36,126 nt of DNA from an uncultured Eubacteriales bacterium (GCA_900319465.1 ONOL01000016.1:1-36126), one strand, 5' to 3'; positions 6,659-17,588 are shown, counted from the stretch's first letter. Notes: generated by a model not told the origin, from the sequence alone. Translations and numbers: made by a program.

Positions 6659-8592
6659 TCCGCTTCCCCCTCGGGCTTCGCGGCGGATTTCCGGGGTCTG
6701 GAAACTTTGGGTCTGTATTCGAAGAACACGGCGGACATGGCCGGCAGGGTGATTGCAGCGGAGGCGGGCAGATCCAGGAAGGGCTCGTCGACACTGCGGA
6801 TCACGCCTTCGTTCAGCACGCCCTCGCCGCCGAACTGCTCGTCGTCGCTGTTGAGGATCTCGGTCAGCGTGCCGGGCGCGGGCAGGCCAAACACAAAGCC
6901 GTCATAGCGGACGGGCGTAAAGTTGCAGACGCAGATCACGCCCTTCTTCTTGCTTGCGGGGCTGCGCAGGAAGGCGATGGAGCTGCGTCCGGCGTCGTCC
7001 ACGTTCAGCCACTTGAAGCCGTCCCAGGAATGGTCGAGCTCAAACAGCGCGGGGTTGGAGGTATAGAGCCGGTTGAGCTCTCTCATGTAGTGCTGGAGCT
7101 TTGCGTGCTTGACATAGCCGAGCAGCATCCAGTCCAGCTCCTGCTGCCAGTTCCATTCCACGAACTGGCCGAACTCGCTGCCCATGAAGGTCAGCTTCTT
7201 GCCCGGATGGGCGAACTGGTAGCCGTACAGCGCGCGGAGGGACGCGAACTTCAGGTCGTAATCGCCTGCCATCTTGTTGATCATCGAGCACTTGCCGTGC
7301 ACGACCTCGTCATGCGAGTAGGACAGGACGAAGTTCTCGGAGAAAGCGTACATCATGGAGAAGGTCAGCTTGTTGTGGTTGAAGCTGCGGAAGAACGCGT
7401 CCAGCGACATATAGTCGATGGTGTCGTGCATAAAGCCCATGTCCCACTTGAGGCTGAAGCCCACGCCGCCGACCTCGGGAGGTGCGGTGATGAGCGGGAA
7501 GGCCGTAGACTCCTCGGCGATGGTCACGGCGCCGGGATACTCGGTCAGGATGGCGCTGTTGAGCTTGCGCAGGAAACGCACCGCGTGCAGGTTGGTCGTG
7601 CCGCCCTCCTCGTTGGGCGTGAACTCCCAGTCGCGGCGGCCGTAGTTGAGGTAGAGCATGGAGCTGACCGCGTCGACGCGGATGCCGTCGATGTGGAAGA
7701 CCTCAAAGAACTTGCAGGCCGAGGAAACCAGGAAGCTCTGCACCTGCGTGCTGGCGTAATCGAAGATCAGCGTGCCCCAGTCGGGATGCTCGGCCATGCG
7801 GCGCTCCTTGCATTCATAGAGCGGCGTGCCGTCGAACATGGCAAGACCGTGCGCGTCCTTCGGGAAATGGGCGGGGACCCAGTCCATGATGACGCCGATG
7901 CCGGCCTTGTGGAGCGTATCGACAAAATACTTGAAGTCCTCAGGATTGCCGTAGCGGGAGGTCGGCGAGTAGTAGCCGGTGACCTGATAGCCCCAGGAGC
8001 CGTCGTAGGGGTACTCCGTGACGGGCATCAGCTCGACGTGGGTATAGCCCATGTCGCAGCAGTAGGTCGCCAGCTCGTTTGCGATGTTGACGTAGGTATT
8101 GCCGCCCTGAACGTTCCGCCAGGAGCCCAGGTGCAGCTCGTAAATGCTCATGGGGGTGGTCATGAATTCCTGTTTGGCGCGCTGGCGCAGGAACTTCGCA
8201 TCGCCCCAGGGGTAGTCCTTCTCGGTCCAGATCAGGGAGGCGTTCTGGATGCCGTTCTGGGCGAAGGAGGCAAAGGGATCGCACTTCAGGAAGCGGCGGC
8301 CGTCCGGCGCTTCGATGCAGTACTTGTAGTTCTGGCTGTCCCAGACGTTATCCATGAAGATCACCCAGACGCCGCCCTCAAGACGCTCCATGTAATTGGC
8401 GTTCCACGCCCAGTTATTGAAGTCGCCTACCAGCGACACGCTCTTGGCGTTGGGCGCCCAGACAAGGAAGCGGTGCATCTGCAGCTCCGGGATAAAGACG
8501 CAGCCAAAGGCCAGCCAGGCTTTCCTGGCCTCTCCGATGTTAAAAAGGTAAATATCGTCGCGGGGGATATGTTGTAAAAAACGCTCTTCCAT
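6655..8592 (-). CDS. glgB: 1,4-alpha-glucan branching enzyme
   Basis: The 645-residue GH13 enzyme makes alpha-1,6 branches in glycogen. A CBM48 domain covers roughly residues 35-125 (FLVWAPNAKSVSLVGDFNNW). The catalytic barrel has YELHLGSW (151-158), IMDWVPAHFP (235-244), GIRVDAVSSM with nucleophile Asp307, TIAEEST with Glu360, and SYSHDEVVHGK with Asp428. The C-terminus ends in a short basic, Pro-containing tail (RPKVSRPRKSAAKPE). AAAGGAG lies eight bases before the ATG, and a good sigma-A promoter lies about 40 bases upstream (8628-8656). It is therefore the first gene of the glycogen operon. Confidence 0.97.
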   Translation of the reverse strand: MEERFLQHIPRDDIYLFNIGEARKAWLAFGCVFIPELQMHRFLVWAPNAKSVSLVGDFNNWAWNANYMERLEGGVWVIFMDNVWDSQNYKYCIEAPDGRRFLKCDPFASFAQNGIQNASLIWTEKDYPWGDAKFLRQRAKQEFMTTPMSIYELHLGSWRNVQGGNTYVNIANELATYCCDMGYTHVELMPVTEYPYDGSWGYQVTGYYSPTSRYGNPEDFKYFVDTLHKAGIGVIMDWVPAHFPKDAHGLAMFDGTPLYECKERRMAEHPDWGTLIFDYASTQVQSFLVSSACKFFEVFHIDGIRVDAVSSMLYLNYGRRDWEFTPNEEGGTTNLHAVRFLRKLNSAILTEYPGAVTIAEESTAFPLITAPPEVGGVGFSLKWDMGFMHDTIDYMSLDAFFRSFNHNKLTFSMMYAFSENFVLSYSHDEVVHGKCSMINKMAGDYDLKFASLRALYGYQFAHPGKKLTFMGSEFGQFVEWNWQQELDWMLLGYVKHAKLQHYMRELNRLYTSNPALFELDHSWDGFKWLNVDDAGRSSIAFLRSPASKKKGVICVCNFTPVRYDGFVFGLPAPGTLTEILNSDDEQFGGEGVLNEGVIRSVDEPFLDLPASAAITLPAMSAVFFEYRPKVSRPRKSAAKPEGEAE

Positions 8593-8627
8593 GATGAATA
8601 TCTCCTTTCTCTTTTTCTGCTTCTTGT

Positions 8628-8656
8628 ATTATAACTCGTTCCGCAGTCAATTCCAA
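8628..8656 (-). promoter_or_regulatory. Sigma-A promoter of the glycogen operon
   Basis: On the minus strand TTGGAA (8651-8656) and a perfect TATAAT (8628-8633) are 17 bp apart. The expected start lies about 30 bases before the glgB codon. A TTGACT overlaps the spacer but is too close to the -10 box to serve. Confidence 0.8.
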
Positions 8657-8779
8657 GGGTTTTTTCACATCAAATGCATCAAAAAGCACACGATCGGAAA
8701 AAAGTTTCAAAAAACGCCCGGAGGCCGCAGACCGCCGCCTCCGGGAGCGCGGGACGCGCGTCTTCCCGACGCTTCAAAA

Positions 8780-8812
8780 CGGAAAAACCGGGCGGATCGC
8801 TCCGCCCGGTTT
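8780..8812 (-). terminator. Intrinsic terminator after the surface protein gene
   Basis: A perfect 12-pair stem (8785-8796 with 8801-8812, loop 8797-8800) is followed on the minus strand by TTTTTCCG. It lies 12 bases beyond the stop codon. Confidence 0.85.
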
Positions 8813-8824
8813 GACGATATTGTT

Positions 8825-11359
8825 TTACTGCTTTTTCTTCCTGGGGACGAGCGCCACGACGGCAGAGCCGGACAGCAGCATCACGGCCGCCCAGAGGACC
8901 AGATTGCTCTCATCGCCGGTCTTCGGGCTGGCAGAGCCGATGTGCACATCAAACTGCGCGGTGGCTTCGCCGTCCTTGAACAGGATGGTCACAGGGTAGT
9001 TGCCCTTGGCCAGCGTGTTCAGGAAGCCGGGATTGAGGCTGACGATCGTGCCGTTCTCGCCCTTGCGGACGGTGTAGTTGCCGGCGGCCAGCGTTTTATC
9101 GCCGACCTTCACGCCGGTAAAGAGCTCATAGGCGCCTTCCGCGTAGAAGGTCAGCGTCTTGCCGCTGTTGGTGTACCAGTCGACCGTAGCGGTGTTCGCG
9201 TCGACGACGGAGACGTCGTTGATCTTGAACACGCGGTAATCGACCAGCACCGCGACGGTGCAGCGCAGACGGTAGCTCTGGCTGCCGAGCATGTACTTGA
9301 AGAAGAAGTTGTGGCTGCCGCCGTCCAGGCTCTCAAGGAAGGACGCGGGCAGGGTGATCTTGTTGCCGGAGACGGTGTAGTCGGTGCCGGAAACCAGCTT
9401 GGTGCCGGCAGACTCGTCGGTGGTATCCATCACGATCTCAAGCGGGAGGTCGGTCACGTCAAAGACGATGCTGGTGCCGCTGCCCTTATAGTAGCGGGAA
9501 GGCGTGAAGGTCACGTTCGCCCAGACGTTCAGGGGGTACTCCACATAGCCGCCGTTGTCCATATCGAAAGCCAGGACCAGCGCATCGGCGGGCAGATTCT
9601 CGAGGAAGGACGCAAACTTGGAGATCTCCACCCTGCCGCCGGCGGCATAGTAGTTGTAATCGGTGCCGTTGGCCAGGGTCGCGACCGTAGCCTTGGAGGA
9701 CGCGTTCTTGACGGAGAGCGTGGACAGGCCGGGAGTAACCGCAAAGGTCAGGTTGACGTTCTTGCTGGGCTGGCCCTTGAAGTAATCGACGGAGGTCTTG
9801 CCGGAGACGTTCTTCACGCTGGCAGGCTCGCTGGCGACCGTGTAAGGATAGTCGGTGTTCTTGGAGGCGGCAGGCTTGCGGCCCTTCGCGCAGATCTCCA
9901 CGGGAACGGCGTTCTTGTACAGGCCGCCGGTCACGCCGCCGACCACGTTGGAGGCGCTGCCGGTGAAGCTGATGGAGCCGTAGGTGCCGTCGGAGATGTT
10001 GGGGCTGACCGTGCCGGCGGAGGCGTCGATCACGACCGCGTTGGCGGCGCTGCCGCTGCCGGCGTTCAGGATGGCCTGCGTGCCGGCGGAGGCCAGCGTG
10101 ACGGTGCCGTTGACCTGAACGTTATCAAGCGTAAGCGTGCCGTTGACGGTGATGTTGCCGTTCACGGTGCCGTTCTTGAGCTTGAGGCTCTTGCCGCTGG
10201 GAACCGTAATATTCCCGTTGATGGGGTAGTTGCACTGGTCGATGAACATGGAAGTGATCGAACCGAAGTCGGTGATGTTCCAGGTCATCTCATGGACCAG
10301 CCAGGTATCCTCGGTGCAGCCGTCGGCGACCATGCCGCTCAGGGACTCGTAGGCGTGGTTGTCGCTCTGGATCACGGTGTTGTCAGGCTCGTCGGCCACG
10401 ATGTCGGGCTTCTGCTCGACAACGATCTCTTCGTCCTTATCGCCCTCGGAGTCCTTCTCTTCACCGTCTTCCTCGCCGTCTTCCTTGGCGGGCTCTTCTT
10501 CCGGCTCCTCGTTATCCTTCTCGGCGGGCTCTTCTTCCGGCTCCTGACCGACAGGCTCCTCGGAACCCTTCTCCTCGGAACCCTCCTCAGAACCCTTCTC
10601 GGAACCCTTCTCCTCGTCCTTGTCCGTATCGTCGTCCTCTACGACGGGCTTGACGAACTTGAAAACGGAGGAATCGGTTTCCGTAGCCTCAAGATTATAG
10701 GCCGCGGCGGCGCCGCTGCGGATATTGCCGCCTTCGTTGGAAGCCCAGACCTCATCCAGGAAAACGACGCCCTCGCCGTCGACCGCAACCGCAAAGGAGA
10801 AGGTCTCCTCTTCCGTAACCTTGGTCTTGACTTTGATCTCGCCGTTTTTCACCTGCGCCTTATCGTTCAGGAAAATGGCGAATTCTTCGTTCTGGGTGGG
10901 AACGAAAACCAGCGTCCTGCCGTTCAGGTTCAGGGAAACGCCCTCGGGAATGGTGAGGGGCGCGTTGAGCAGTATGGGAGCCTCGCCGGCGACGAGAACG
11001 ATCTTCTGACCCTTCTCGGCCTCTTCCAGCGCGTCGGCGATCGTGGCATAGTAACGGGTCTCTTCCCCGACGTCGATCTTGGCAATGCCATTGGCGCTGC
11101 TGACGGTCTTATCGCCGGAGCCGGAAGCGGAATCGCTGGCGCTGACCACAGCGCCGTTCACGATCAGATCCGCGGACTGGGAGCCATCAGACTTTTCCTC
11201 GTCGGAGGATTTCTCCTCGGCGGGACTATCCTGCTTCTGGTTCTCCTCAGACTGCGCCTCATCGGGAATGTCACCGTCCGCGGAAGCGGTGATGACCGCG
11301 AAGCTGAAGCACATCGCGATGACCAGAAGAATGGACAACAGTTTGGTATAGGCTTTCAT
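8825..11359 (-). CDS. Sortase-anchored surface protein with X2-like modules
   Basis: The 844-residue protein starts at MKAYTK, six bases after GAGGAGA. It begins with a Sec signal peptide (residues 1-27, cleavage probably after ITASA) and ends with a sorting signal: SPKTG at 811-815, a hydrophobic stretch about 819-838 and RKKKQ. It should therefore be covalently anchored to peptidoglycan by a sortase, although no sortase gene is in the window. After a short Ser/Glu-rich linker come a beta-rich region (about 65-225), a strongly acidic Glu/Asp/Gly spacer (about 240-312), a parallel-beta-helix-like stretch (about 380-470, repeats such as GNITVNGTLTLDN), and three related modules of about 95 residues (515-611, 612-707, 708-807). 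Each module carries a Y-x-V...FL..L..G....F pattern like the X2 domains of cellulosomal proteins. Ligand unknown; adhesion or glycan binding is likely. Confidence 0.85.
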   Translation of the reverse strand: MKAYTKLLSILLVIAMCFSFAVITASADGDIPDEAQSEENQKQDSPAEEKSSDEEKSDGSQSADLIVNGAVVSASDSASGSGDKTVSSANGIAKIDVGEETRYYATIADALEEAEKGQKIVLVAGEAPILLNAPLTIPEGVSLNLNGRTLVFVPTQNEEFAIFLNDKAQVKNGEIKVKTKVTEEETFSFAVAVDGEGVVFLDEVWASNEGGNIRSGAAAAYNLEATETDSSVFKFVKPVVEDDDTDKDEEKGSEKGSEEGSEEKGSEEPVGQEPEEEPAEKDNEEPEEEPAKEDGEEDGEEKDSEGDKDEEIVVEQKPDIVADEPDNTVIQSDNHAYESLSGMVADGCTEDTWLVHEMTWNITDFGSITSMFIDQCNYPINGNITVPSGKSLKLKNGTVNGNITVNGTLTLDNVQVNGTVTLASAGTQAILNAGSGSAANAVVIDASAGTVSPNISDGTYGSISFTGSASNVVGGVTGGLYKNAVPVEICAKGRKPAASKNTDYPYTVASEPASVKNVSGKTSVDYFKGQPSKNVNLTFAVTPGLSTLSVKNASSKATVATLANGTDYNYYAAGGRVEISKFASFLENLPADALVLAFDMDNGGYVEYPLNVWANVTFTPSRYYKGSGTSIVFDVTDLPLEIVMDTTDESAGTKLVSGTDYTVSGNKITLPASFLESLDGGSHNFFFKYMLGSQSYRLRCTVAVLVDYRVFKINDVSVVDANTATVDWYTNSGKTLTFYAEGAYELFTGVKVGDKTLAAGNYTVRKGENGTIVSLNPGFLNTLAKGNYPVTILFKDGEATAQFDVHIGSASPKTGDESNLVLWAAVMLLSGSAVVALVPRKKKQ

Positions 11360-11460
11360 GTTGTTTCTCCTCACATTTCTCTGCTAACTATTATAAATAA
11401 ATTTATAACCTGCGTCGGCTGCCGGTGAACGCAAAAGAGCGCCACTGGTGGCTTGTAGAT

Positions 11461-11489
11461 AATGTACCACTTTATTTCGACATTTGCAA
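11461..11489 (-). promoter_or_regulatory. Promoter of the surface protein gene
   Basis: TTGCAA (11484-11489) and TACATT (11461-11466) are 17 bp apart on the minus strand, giving a leader of about 95 bases. The leader contains a small GCCAC/GTGGC hairpin and an A+T-rich palindrome (TTATAAAT-TT-ATTTATAA). A TATAAT nearer the gene (11390-11395) has no -35 box. Confidence 0.6.
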
Positions 11490-11965
11490 GAGCGATTTGA
11501 AGTTTTTTGCTATAAATTTTTACCTTATTGTAACCACCTTGTCCGTCAAAAGTCATAATTAACAGTTGCTTCCCGCGCGCAGATGTCCGGTTTTCCGCGG
11601 AAGTCCGGCGTTTTCGGGCAACAGGGCCGTCGGGGGAAGATTGCAAAACGATTACAGCATTATATCAATATTAAGTAAAATTAAGAAATACCCGATCGGC
11701 TGTCCGGGCTGCGGGGCGCTTACCGGCAATTGTGAAAAATGACCGGGCTTTTTTGTATCGGAATTAAATCAAAAATTTTGTCTGTACCCATCCTTTCCCT
11801 GTTTTTCAGGTTAATTTTTGTTAAAATATCATCATGGCGTCTCGTTTTTCATACAGGCGTCGCTTTCCTTTTGTGCACTTTGTCTTTTCCCCTGCGGCAG
11901 GGGCGCTGCTTTTCAGCACTTTCCATAAACTTGGTCATTTTGACCGAAATGTTTCGTATTTCGCC
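11490..11965. other. Divergent intergenic region without a recognised gene
   Basis: This stretch separates the surface protein (minus) from hppA (plus). I see no open frame with a ribosome binding site and no known riboswitch core. There are several A+T-rich promoter-like stretches (for example TTGCAA near 11641 followed by TATCAA), but none is compelling enough to call. Confidence 0.4.
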
Positions 11966-11994
11966 TTGTGATAAAGGCTCGAATCGTGTAAAAT
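11966..11994 (+). promoter_or_regulatory. Promoter of hppA
   Basis: TTGTGA (11966-11971) and TAAAAT (11989-11994) are exactly 17 bp apart, about 43 bases ahead of the start codon. Confidence 0.75.
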
Positions 11995-12036
11995 ATACAA
12001 AGCAGAGGGAGTATTACGAATTGGAGCGTGATGTTC

Positions 12037-14028
<1,992 letters not shown>

Positions 14029-14045
14029 GCTGCGAAACCGCATCG

Positions 14046-14082
14046 ACAGCTCCGGAATTTCCGGGGCTGTTTTCTTATTTTT
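14046..14082 (+). terminator. Intrinsic terminator of hppA
   Basis: A ten-pair stem (14046-14055 with 14061-14070, one G-T wobble) is followed by TTTCTTATTTTT, beginning 17 bases after the hppA stop. Confidence 0.85.
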
Positions 14083-14102
14083 CTCAGAAAGCGTTCCCGC
14101 TC

Positions 14103-14131
14103 TTGCTTTCTCGCCAATTTTTACATATAAT
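14103..14131 (+). promoter_or_regulatory. Promoter of the capA pair
   Basis: TTGCTT (14103-14108) and a perfect TATAAT (14126-14131) are 17 bp apart, 35 bases before the first capA-like start codon. Confidence 0.8.
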
Positions 14132-14166
14132 AATTGGGTTAGTATCGAAACAGAAAGGCTTATGCC

Positions 14167-15369
14167 ATGAAGAAGCTGCTGCAAACCCTGTTGCTGCTCG
14201 CGCTGCTGTTGGTGCTGGCGGTCACCGTCGTATACCGTATCGACTCGCCCGCGGTGCAGGCCGCCGTTCTCCCCGCGGAGGAGCCGAGTCCGACGCCCGA
14301 ACCGGCTCCGGAATCCACGCCCGAGCCGACGCCCGAACCGACCCCGGAGCCTACGCCTGAGCCGACGCCGGAACCCACGCCGGAGCCTACGCCCGAGCTT
14401 TTCACGATCAGCGCCATCGGGGACTGCACCCTCACCTCGCACCAGAAGCTCGCGCCCACCAATCCCGCCTCTTACGCCGGGACGATGGGAGAAGATTACG
14501 CCTACCCCTTTTCCAACACCCTCCGCTACTTTGACCACGACGATCTGACGATCGCGAATCTCGAGTGCACCTTTTCCGACGAAAAGCTCTACTCCGCCCA
14601 ACAGTTCCACTTCCTTGCGCCGACCGCTTACGCCAACATCCTGCTTGAGGGCGGCGTGGACTTTGTGACCACCGCCAACAACCATATGCTCGATTTCGGG
14701 CAGCAGGGTCTGACGGATACTTACGCCGCGCTGGAATCCTACGGCATCCCCTACGGCAAGGAGGGCCAGAGCCAGATCCTCACGACGCCCACGGGGCTTC
14801 GCGTGGGGCTCTATACCGCCTACAACAGCTACGCACCCAAGCGGGACGCGGCGGCGGAAGCCGTGCGGCAGCTGCGGGAGGACGGCGCGGAATACGTGAT
14901 CTGTATGTTCCACTGGGGGCAGGAGCTGCACTACCGCCCGAACAAGGCCGATATCGAGCTGGCGCACGCCTGCGCCGACGCCGGGGCGGATCTCGTCTAC
15001 GGCAGCCATCCCCATTGCCTGCAGCCGGTCGAGGAGTATAACGGCTGCCTGATCCTATACAGCATGGGCAACTGGTCCTTCGGCGGCAACACCACGCCAA
15101 GCGACATGGATACCGCCATTGTACAGATCCATGTCCAGCGGGACCCGGACGGCAGCATTTCCACGCCGGGCTTTGACATCATCCCCTGCTGCGTTTCCAG
15201 CCGGCCCGTGACCGAGGGCTTCACCGGCTACGGCTACAACGATTACCGCCCCACCCCCTATGAGGAGGGAACGGAGTTTTACGAGAGGGCCATGAGCAAG
15301 ATCGTCGGCACCTACAACGGCCCGAACGGCAATGCCGATTACTCCAACTGGTATTCCAGCTGGTCCTGA
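14167..15369 (+). CDS. CapA-family secreted metallophosphatase-like protein, copy 1
   Basis: The 400-residue protein has one N-terminal hydrophobic helix (residues 4-22; membrane anchor or signal) and a Pro/Glu linker with perfect TPEP repeats at about 50-77. A CapA/PGA-cap domain follows. Its calcineurin-like metal-site motifs are IGDCTL (Gly85-Asp86), NLECTF (131-136), TANNH (169-173), FHWGQE (248-253), GSHPH (279-283) and SMGNW (299-303). Family members take part in polyglutamate capsule export, but many Firmicutes paralogues have no known substrate. The protein sits outside the membrane. AGAAAGG precedes the ATG. The next gene, 15 bases later, is a close paralogue, so the pair arose by tandem duplication. 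No capBC/pgsBC genes are in the window, so a capsule role is unproven. Confidence 0.9.
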   Translation: MKKLLQTLLLLALLLVLAVTVVYRIDSPAVQAAVLPAEEPSPTPEPAPESTPEPTPEPTPEPTPEPTPEPTPEPTPELFTISAIGDCTLTSHQKLAPTNPASYAGTMGEDYAYPFSNTLRYFDHDDLTIANLECTFSDEKLYSAQQFHFLAPTAYANILLEGGVDFVTTANNHMLDFGQQGLTDTYAALESYGIPYGKEGQSQILTTPTGLRVGLYTAYNSYAPKRDAAAEAVRQLREDGAEYVICMFHWGQELHYRPNKADIELAHACADAGADLVYGSHPHCLQPVEEYNGCLILYSMGNWSFGGNTTPSDMDTAIVQIHVQRDPDGSISTPGFDIIPCCVSSRPVTEGFTGYGYNDYRPTPYEEGTEFYERAMSKIVGTYNGPNGNADYSNWYSSWS

Positions 15370-15384
15370 CAAGAAAGGGTTTCC

Positions 15385-16581
15385 ATGAAAAGAACGACTC
15401 GCAGAACCGTACTGCTTCTGGCCGTGCTCCTGCTGCTGGGGCTGAGCCTGTTTTTCCGCACAAGCGCGCTCTCCCCCGGCGACGCGGCCTCCACCGGCTT
15501 TTACGCCCGGCAGGGTCTGATCCCCGCCCGGCCGCAGCCGTCCGCCGCTCCCGCCGCCGAGCCGACCGGGGAGCCCGCCCCGGCAGAGACCGAGGCGCCT
15601 GCCGCGGAGGTCCGGGACTTCGTTATCTCCGTGATCGGAGACAACACGCTGGCCTCCCACCAGTTTGCCGGCGCTTCCGTCTCCTTTGCCGGGCGTATGA
15701 AGGACGACTACGCCTACCCCTACTCCAATACCGTCCAGTATTTCAAGAACGATGATTTCACCATCTCCAATCTGGAGTGCACCCTGTCCGACCGCAAGCT
15801 CTCATCGGCCGAGCAGTGGTACTTCCTCGCGCCCACGGCTTACGCCAACATCCTGCTCGAGGGCGGCGTGGACTTTGTGACCACCGCCAATAACCACATG
15901 GAGGACTTCGGCCAGAAGGGCGTGGACGACACCTACGCCGCGCTGGAGGAATACGGCATCCCCTACGGCAAGGAGGGCGAGGCCAGGCTCATCACCACGG
16001 ACAGCGGCCTGGTCCTCGGCATCTACTGTGACTACAACCACCTCAATCCCGATGCGGAAAAGAGCGCCGCCGCCGTGCGGCAGCTCCGCGCGGACGGCGC
16101 GGAGTACGTGATCTGCGCCTTCCACTGGGGCAAGGAGCTGTACTACTCCCCCAACGACGACCAGATCGCGCTCGCCCACGCCTGCATCGACGCAGGCGCC
16201 GACCTGATCTACGGCAGCCATACCCACAACCTGCAGCCGATCGAGCAGTACGGCAAGGGGCTGATCCTATACAGCATGGGCAACTGGTCCTTCGGCGGCA
16301 GCACCGCCCCCTCCGACCGGGACACCGCCATCGTGCAGGTCAAGCTCCATCGGGACGAGACCGGCAAGGTCACGAACACCGGCTTTGAGATCATTCCCTG
16401 CTGCGTCTCCAGCCGCCCGGTCAACGAGGGCTACACCGGCGACAACTACAACGACTACCGCCCCACCCCCTACACCGAGGGGAGCGAAGCTTATTACCGG
16501 GTGCTCGCCAAGCTGGACGGCAGCTTCGAGCCGGACAAGGAGGGCCGCGATTACTCGGACGTGTACGCCCAATATTCGTGA
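15385..16581 (+). CDS. CapA-family secreted metallophosphatase-like protein, copy 2
   Basis: The 398-residue protein is a tandem paralogue of the preceding gene. It has an N-terminal helix (7-25) and a Pro/Ala/Glu linker at about 48-75 without the TPEP repeat. The domain motifs fall at almost the same positions: IGDNTL (Gly85-Asp86), NLECTL (129-134), TANNH (167-171), FHWGKE, GSHTHN and SMGNWSFGG. Both proteins share the C-terminal block IIPCCVSSRPV followed by NDYRPTPY. All presumed metal ligands are kept in both copies, so neither looks like a decayed duplicate. AAAGGG lies shortly before the ATG. A strong terminator follows. The substrate is unknown. Confidence 0.9.
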   Translation: MKRTTRRTVLLLAVLLLLGLSLFFRTSALSPGDAASTGFYARQGLIPARPQPSAAPAAEPTGEPAPAETEAPAAEVRDFVISVIGDNTLASHQFAGASVSFAGRMKDDYAYPYSNTVQYFKNDDFTISNLECTLSDRKLSSAEQWYFLAPTAYANILLEGGVDFVTTANNHMEDFGQKGVDDTYAALEEYGIPYGKEGEARLITTDSGLVLGIYCDYNHLNPDAEKSAAAVRQLRADGAEYVICAFHWGKELYYSPNDDQIALAHACIDAGADLIYGSHTHNLQPIEQYGKGLILYSMGNWSFGGSTAPSDRDTAIVQVKLHRDETGKVTNTGFEIIPCCVSSRPVNEGYTGDNYNDYRPTPYTEGSEAYYRVLAKLDGSFEPDKEGRDYSDVYAQYS

Positions 16582-16607
16582 GCGGCCGGGAACGCCGCAT
16601 ACAGAAA

Positions 16608-16652
16608 GCAAACCGCCGGAGGCCAACGCTTCCGGCGGTTTGCTATGTTTTT
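16608..16652 (+). terminator. Intrinsic terminator of the capA pair
   Basis: A perfect 13-pair stem (16608-16620 with 16631-16643) is followed by TATGTTTTT. The 177 bases from here to the tatD stop hold no gene I can support. Confidence 0.85.
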
Positions 16653-16829
16653 CCGCTTCTTGCGGCTCAAACGGATACCCCATAAATACAAGACCATCTA
16701 TGCGGCCGGAATGGCGCCAACCTGCGCCGGGCTCCATGACCGTAAGGCTCCCTTATACGCTGCACAGGCCGCCTCGTCCGGCGCCATGCTGTCTCGCAAA
16801 GCTCTGTCTGCTTTCTATCGGGGGGCGTA

Positions 16830-17588
16830 TCAGAGGCCGAAGAGGCGGCGCCCGTTCTCCTCCGTGACGCGCTCGACCTCCTCCGGCGACAGGCCGCGGA
16901 GCTCCGCGATCTTCCCGATCACGTAGCGCAGGTTTCTCGAATCGTTGCGTTTGCCGCGCATGGGCACCGGGCTCAGATAGGGGCTGTCCGTCTCGATCAG
17001 CATCCGGTCCGCGGGGCAGATTTCCAGCACCTCCAGGGTCTTGCGCGCGTTCTTGTAGGTCACCGGCCCGTCAAAGCCCAGATACCAGCCGCGCCCGAGG
17101 AGCTCCTTCGCCATTTCCGCGCTGCCGGAATAGCAGTGGAACACGCCCCGCAGCCGGGGGTAGTCCCGCACGACCGCCAGACAGTCCCCGTGCGCCTCCC
17201 GGTCATGCACGATCACGGGCTTGTCAAGCTCCAGCGCCAGCTCGCACTGCCAGCGGAAGAGCAGCTTCTGCTCTTCCTTACGGCTGTCGTCCCAGTAATA
17301 GTCGAGGCCGACCTCCCCGATGGCGAGGCACCTGGGGTGCTCCGCCAGCGCCCGGATCTCGCCGAGCGCGTCCTCGTCCCAGCCCGCCAGCTCCTCCGGG
17401 TGGATCCCCACCGCGGCATAGACGAAGTCAAAGCGTTCCGCAAGGGCGATCGCCGCGCGGCTGCTCTTTGCGTCGCAGCCGGGGTCGAGGATCAGCCCGA
17501 CGCCCGCAGCCTTCACCGTTTGCAGCAATTCCTCGCGATCCGCGTCAAAAGCCCTGTCGTCATAGTGGGCATGGGTGTCAAAAATCAT
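16830..17588 (-). CDS. tatD: TatD-family metal-dependent DNase
   Basis: The 252-residue TIM-barrel hydrolase belongs to the TatD family of Mg2+-dependent nucleases, thought to act on 3' ends of damaged DNA or in turnover of RNA and D-amino substrates. The metal ligands are in order: DTHAH (residues 4-8), GIHPEE (61-66), GEVGLDYY (91-98, Glu92), VHDRE (127-131), FHCYSG (150-155) and ETDSPYL (199-205, Asp201). The chosen start, MIFDTHAHYDD, has GGAGG eight bases upstream; a longer frame has no such site. It has its own promoter, set into the terminator of the hsp20 gene. Confidence 0.95.
   Translation of the reverse strand: MIFDTHAHYDDRAFDADREELLQTVKAAGVGLILDPGCDAKSSRAAIALAERFDFVYAAVGIHPEELAGWDEDALGEIRALAEHPRCLAIGEVGLDYYWDDSRKEEQKLLFRWQCELALELDKPVIVHDREAHGDCLAVVRDYPRLRGVFHCYSGSAEMAKELLGRGWYLGFDGPVTYKNARKTLEVLEICPADRMLIETDSPYLSPVPMRGKRNDSRNLRYVIGKIAELRGLSPEEVERVTEENGRRLFGL

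Noticed and set aside
8591-11428. A 945-codon open frame on the plus strand
   Set aside because: It is antisense to the surface protein. The minus frame has a signal peptide, sorting signal, ribosome binding site and terminator; the plus frame has none.
11375-11460. A riboswitch in the leader of the surface protein gene
   Set aside because: The leader has a small hairpin and an A+T palindrome, but I could not match it to the c-di-GMP, cobalamin or TPP cores.
14278-14398. TPEP-coding repeats as a separate DNA repeat element
   Set aside because: They are in frame within capA copy 1 and make a normal Pro/Glu linker.
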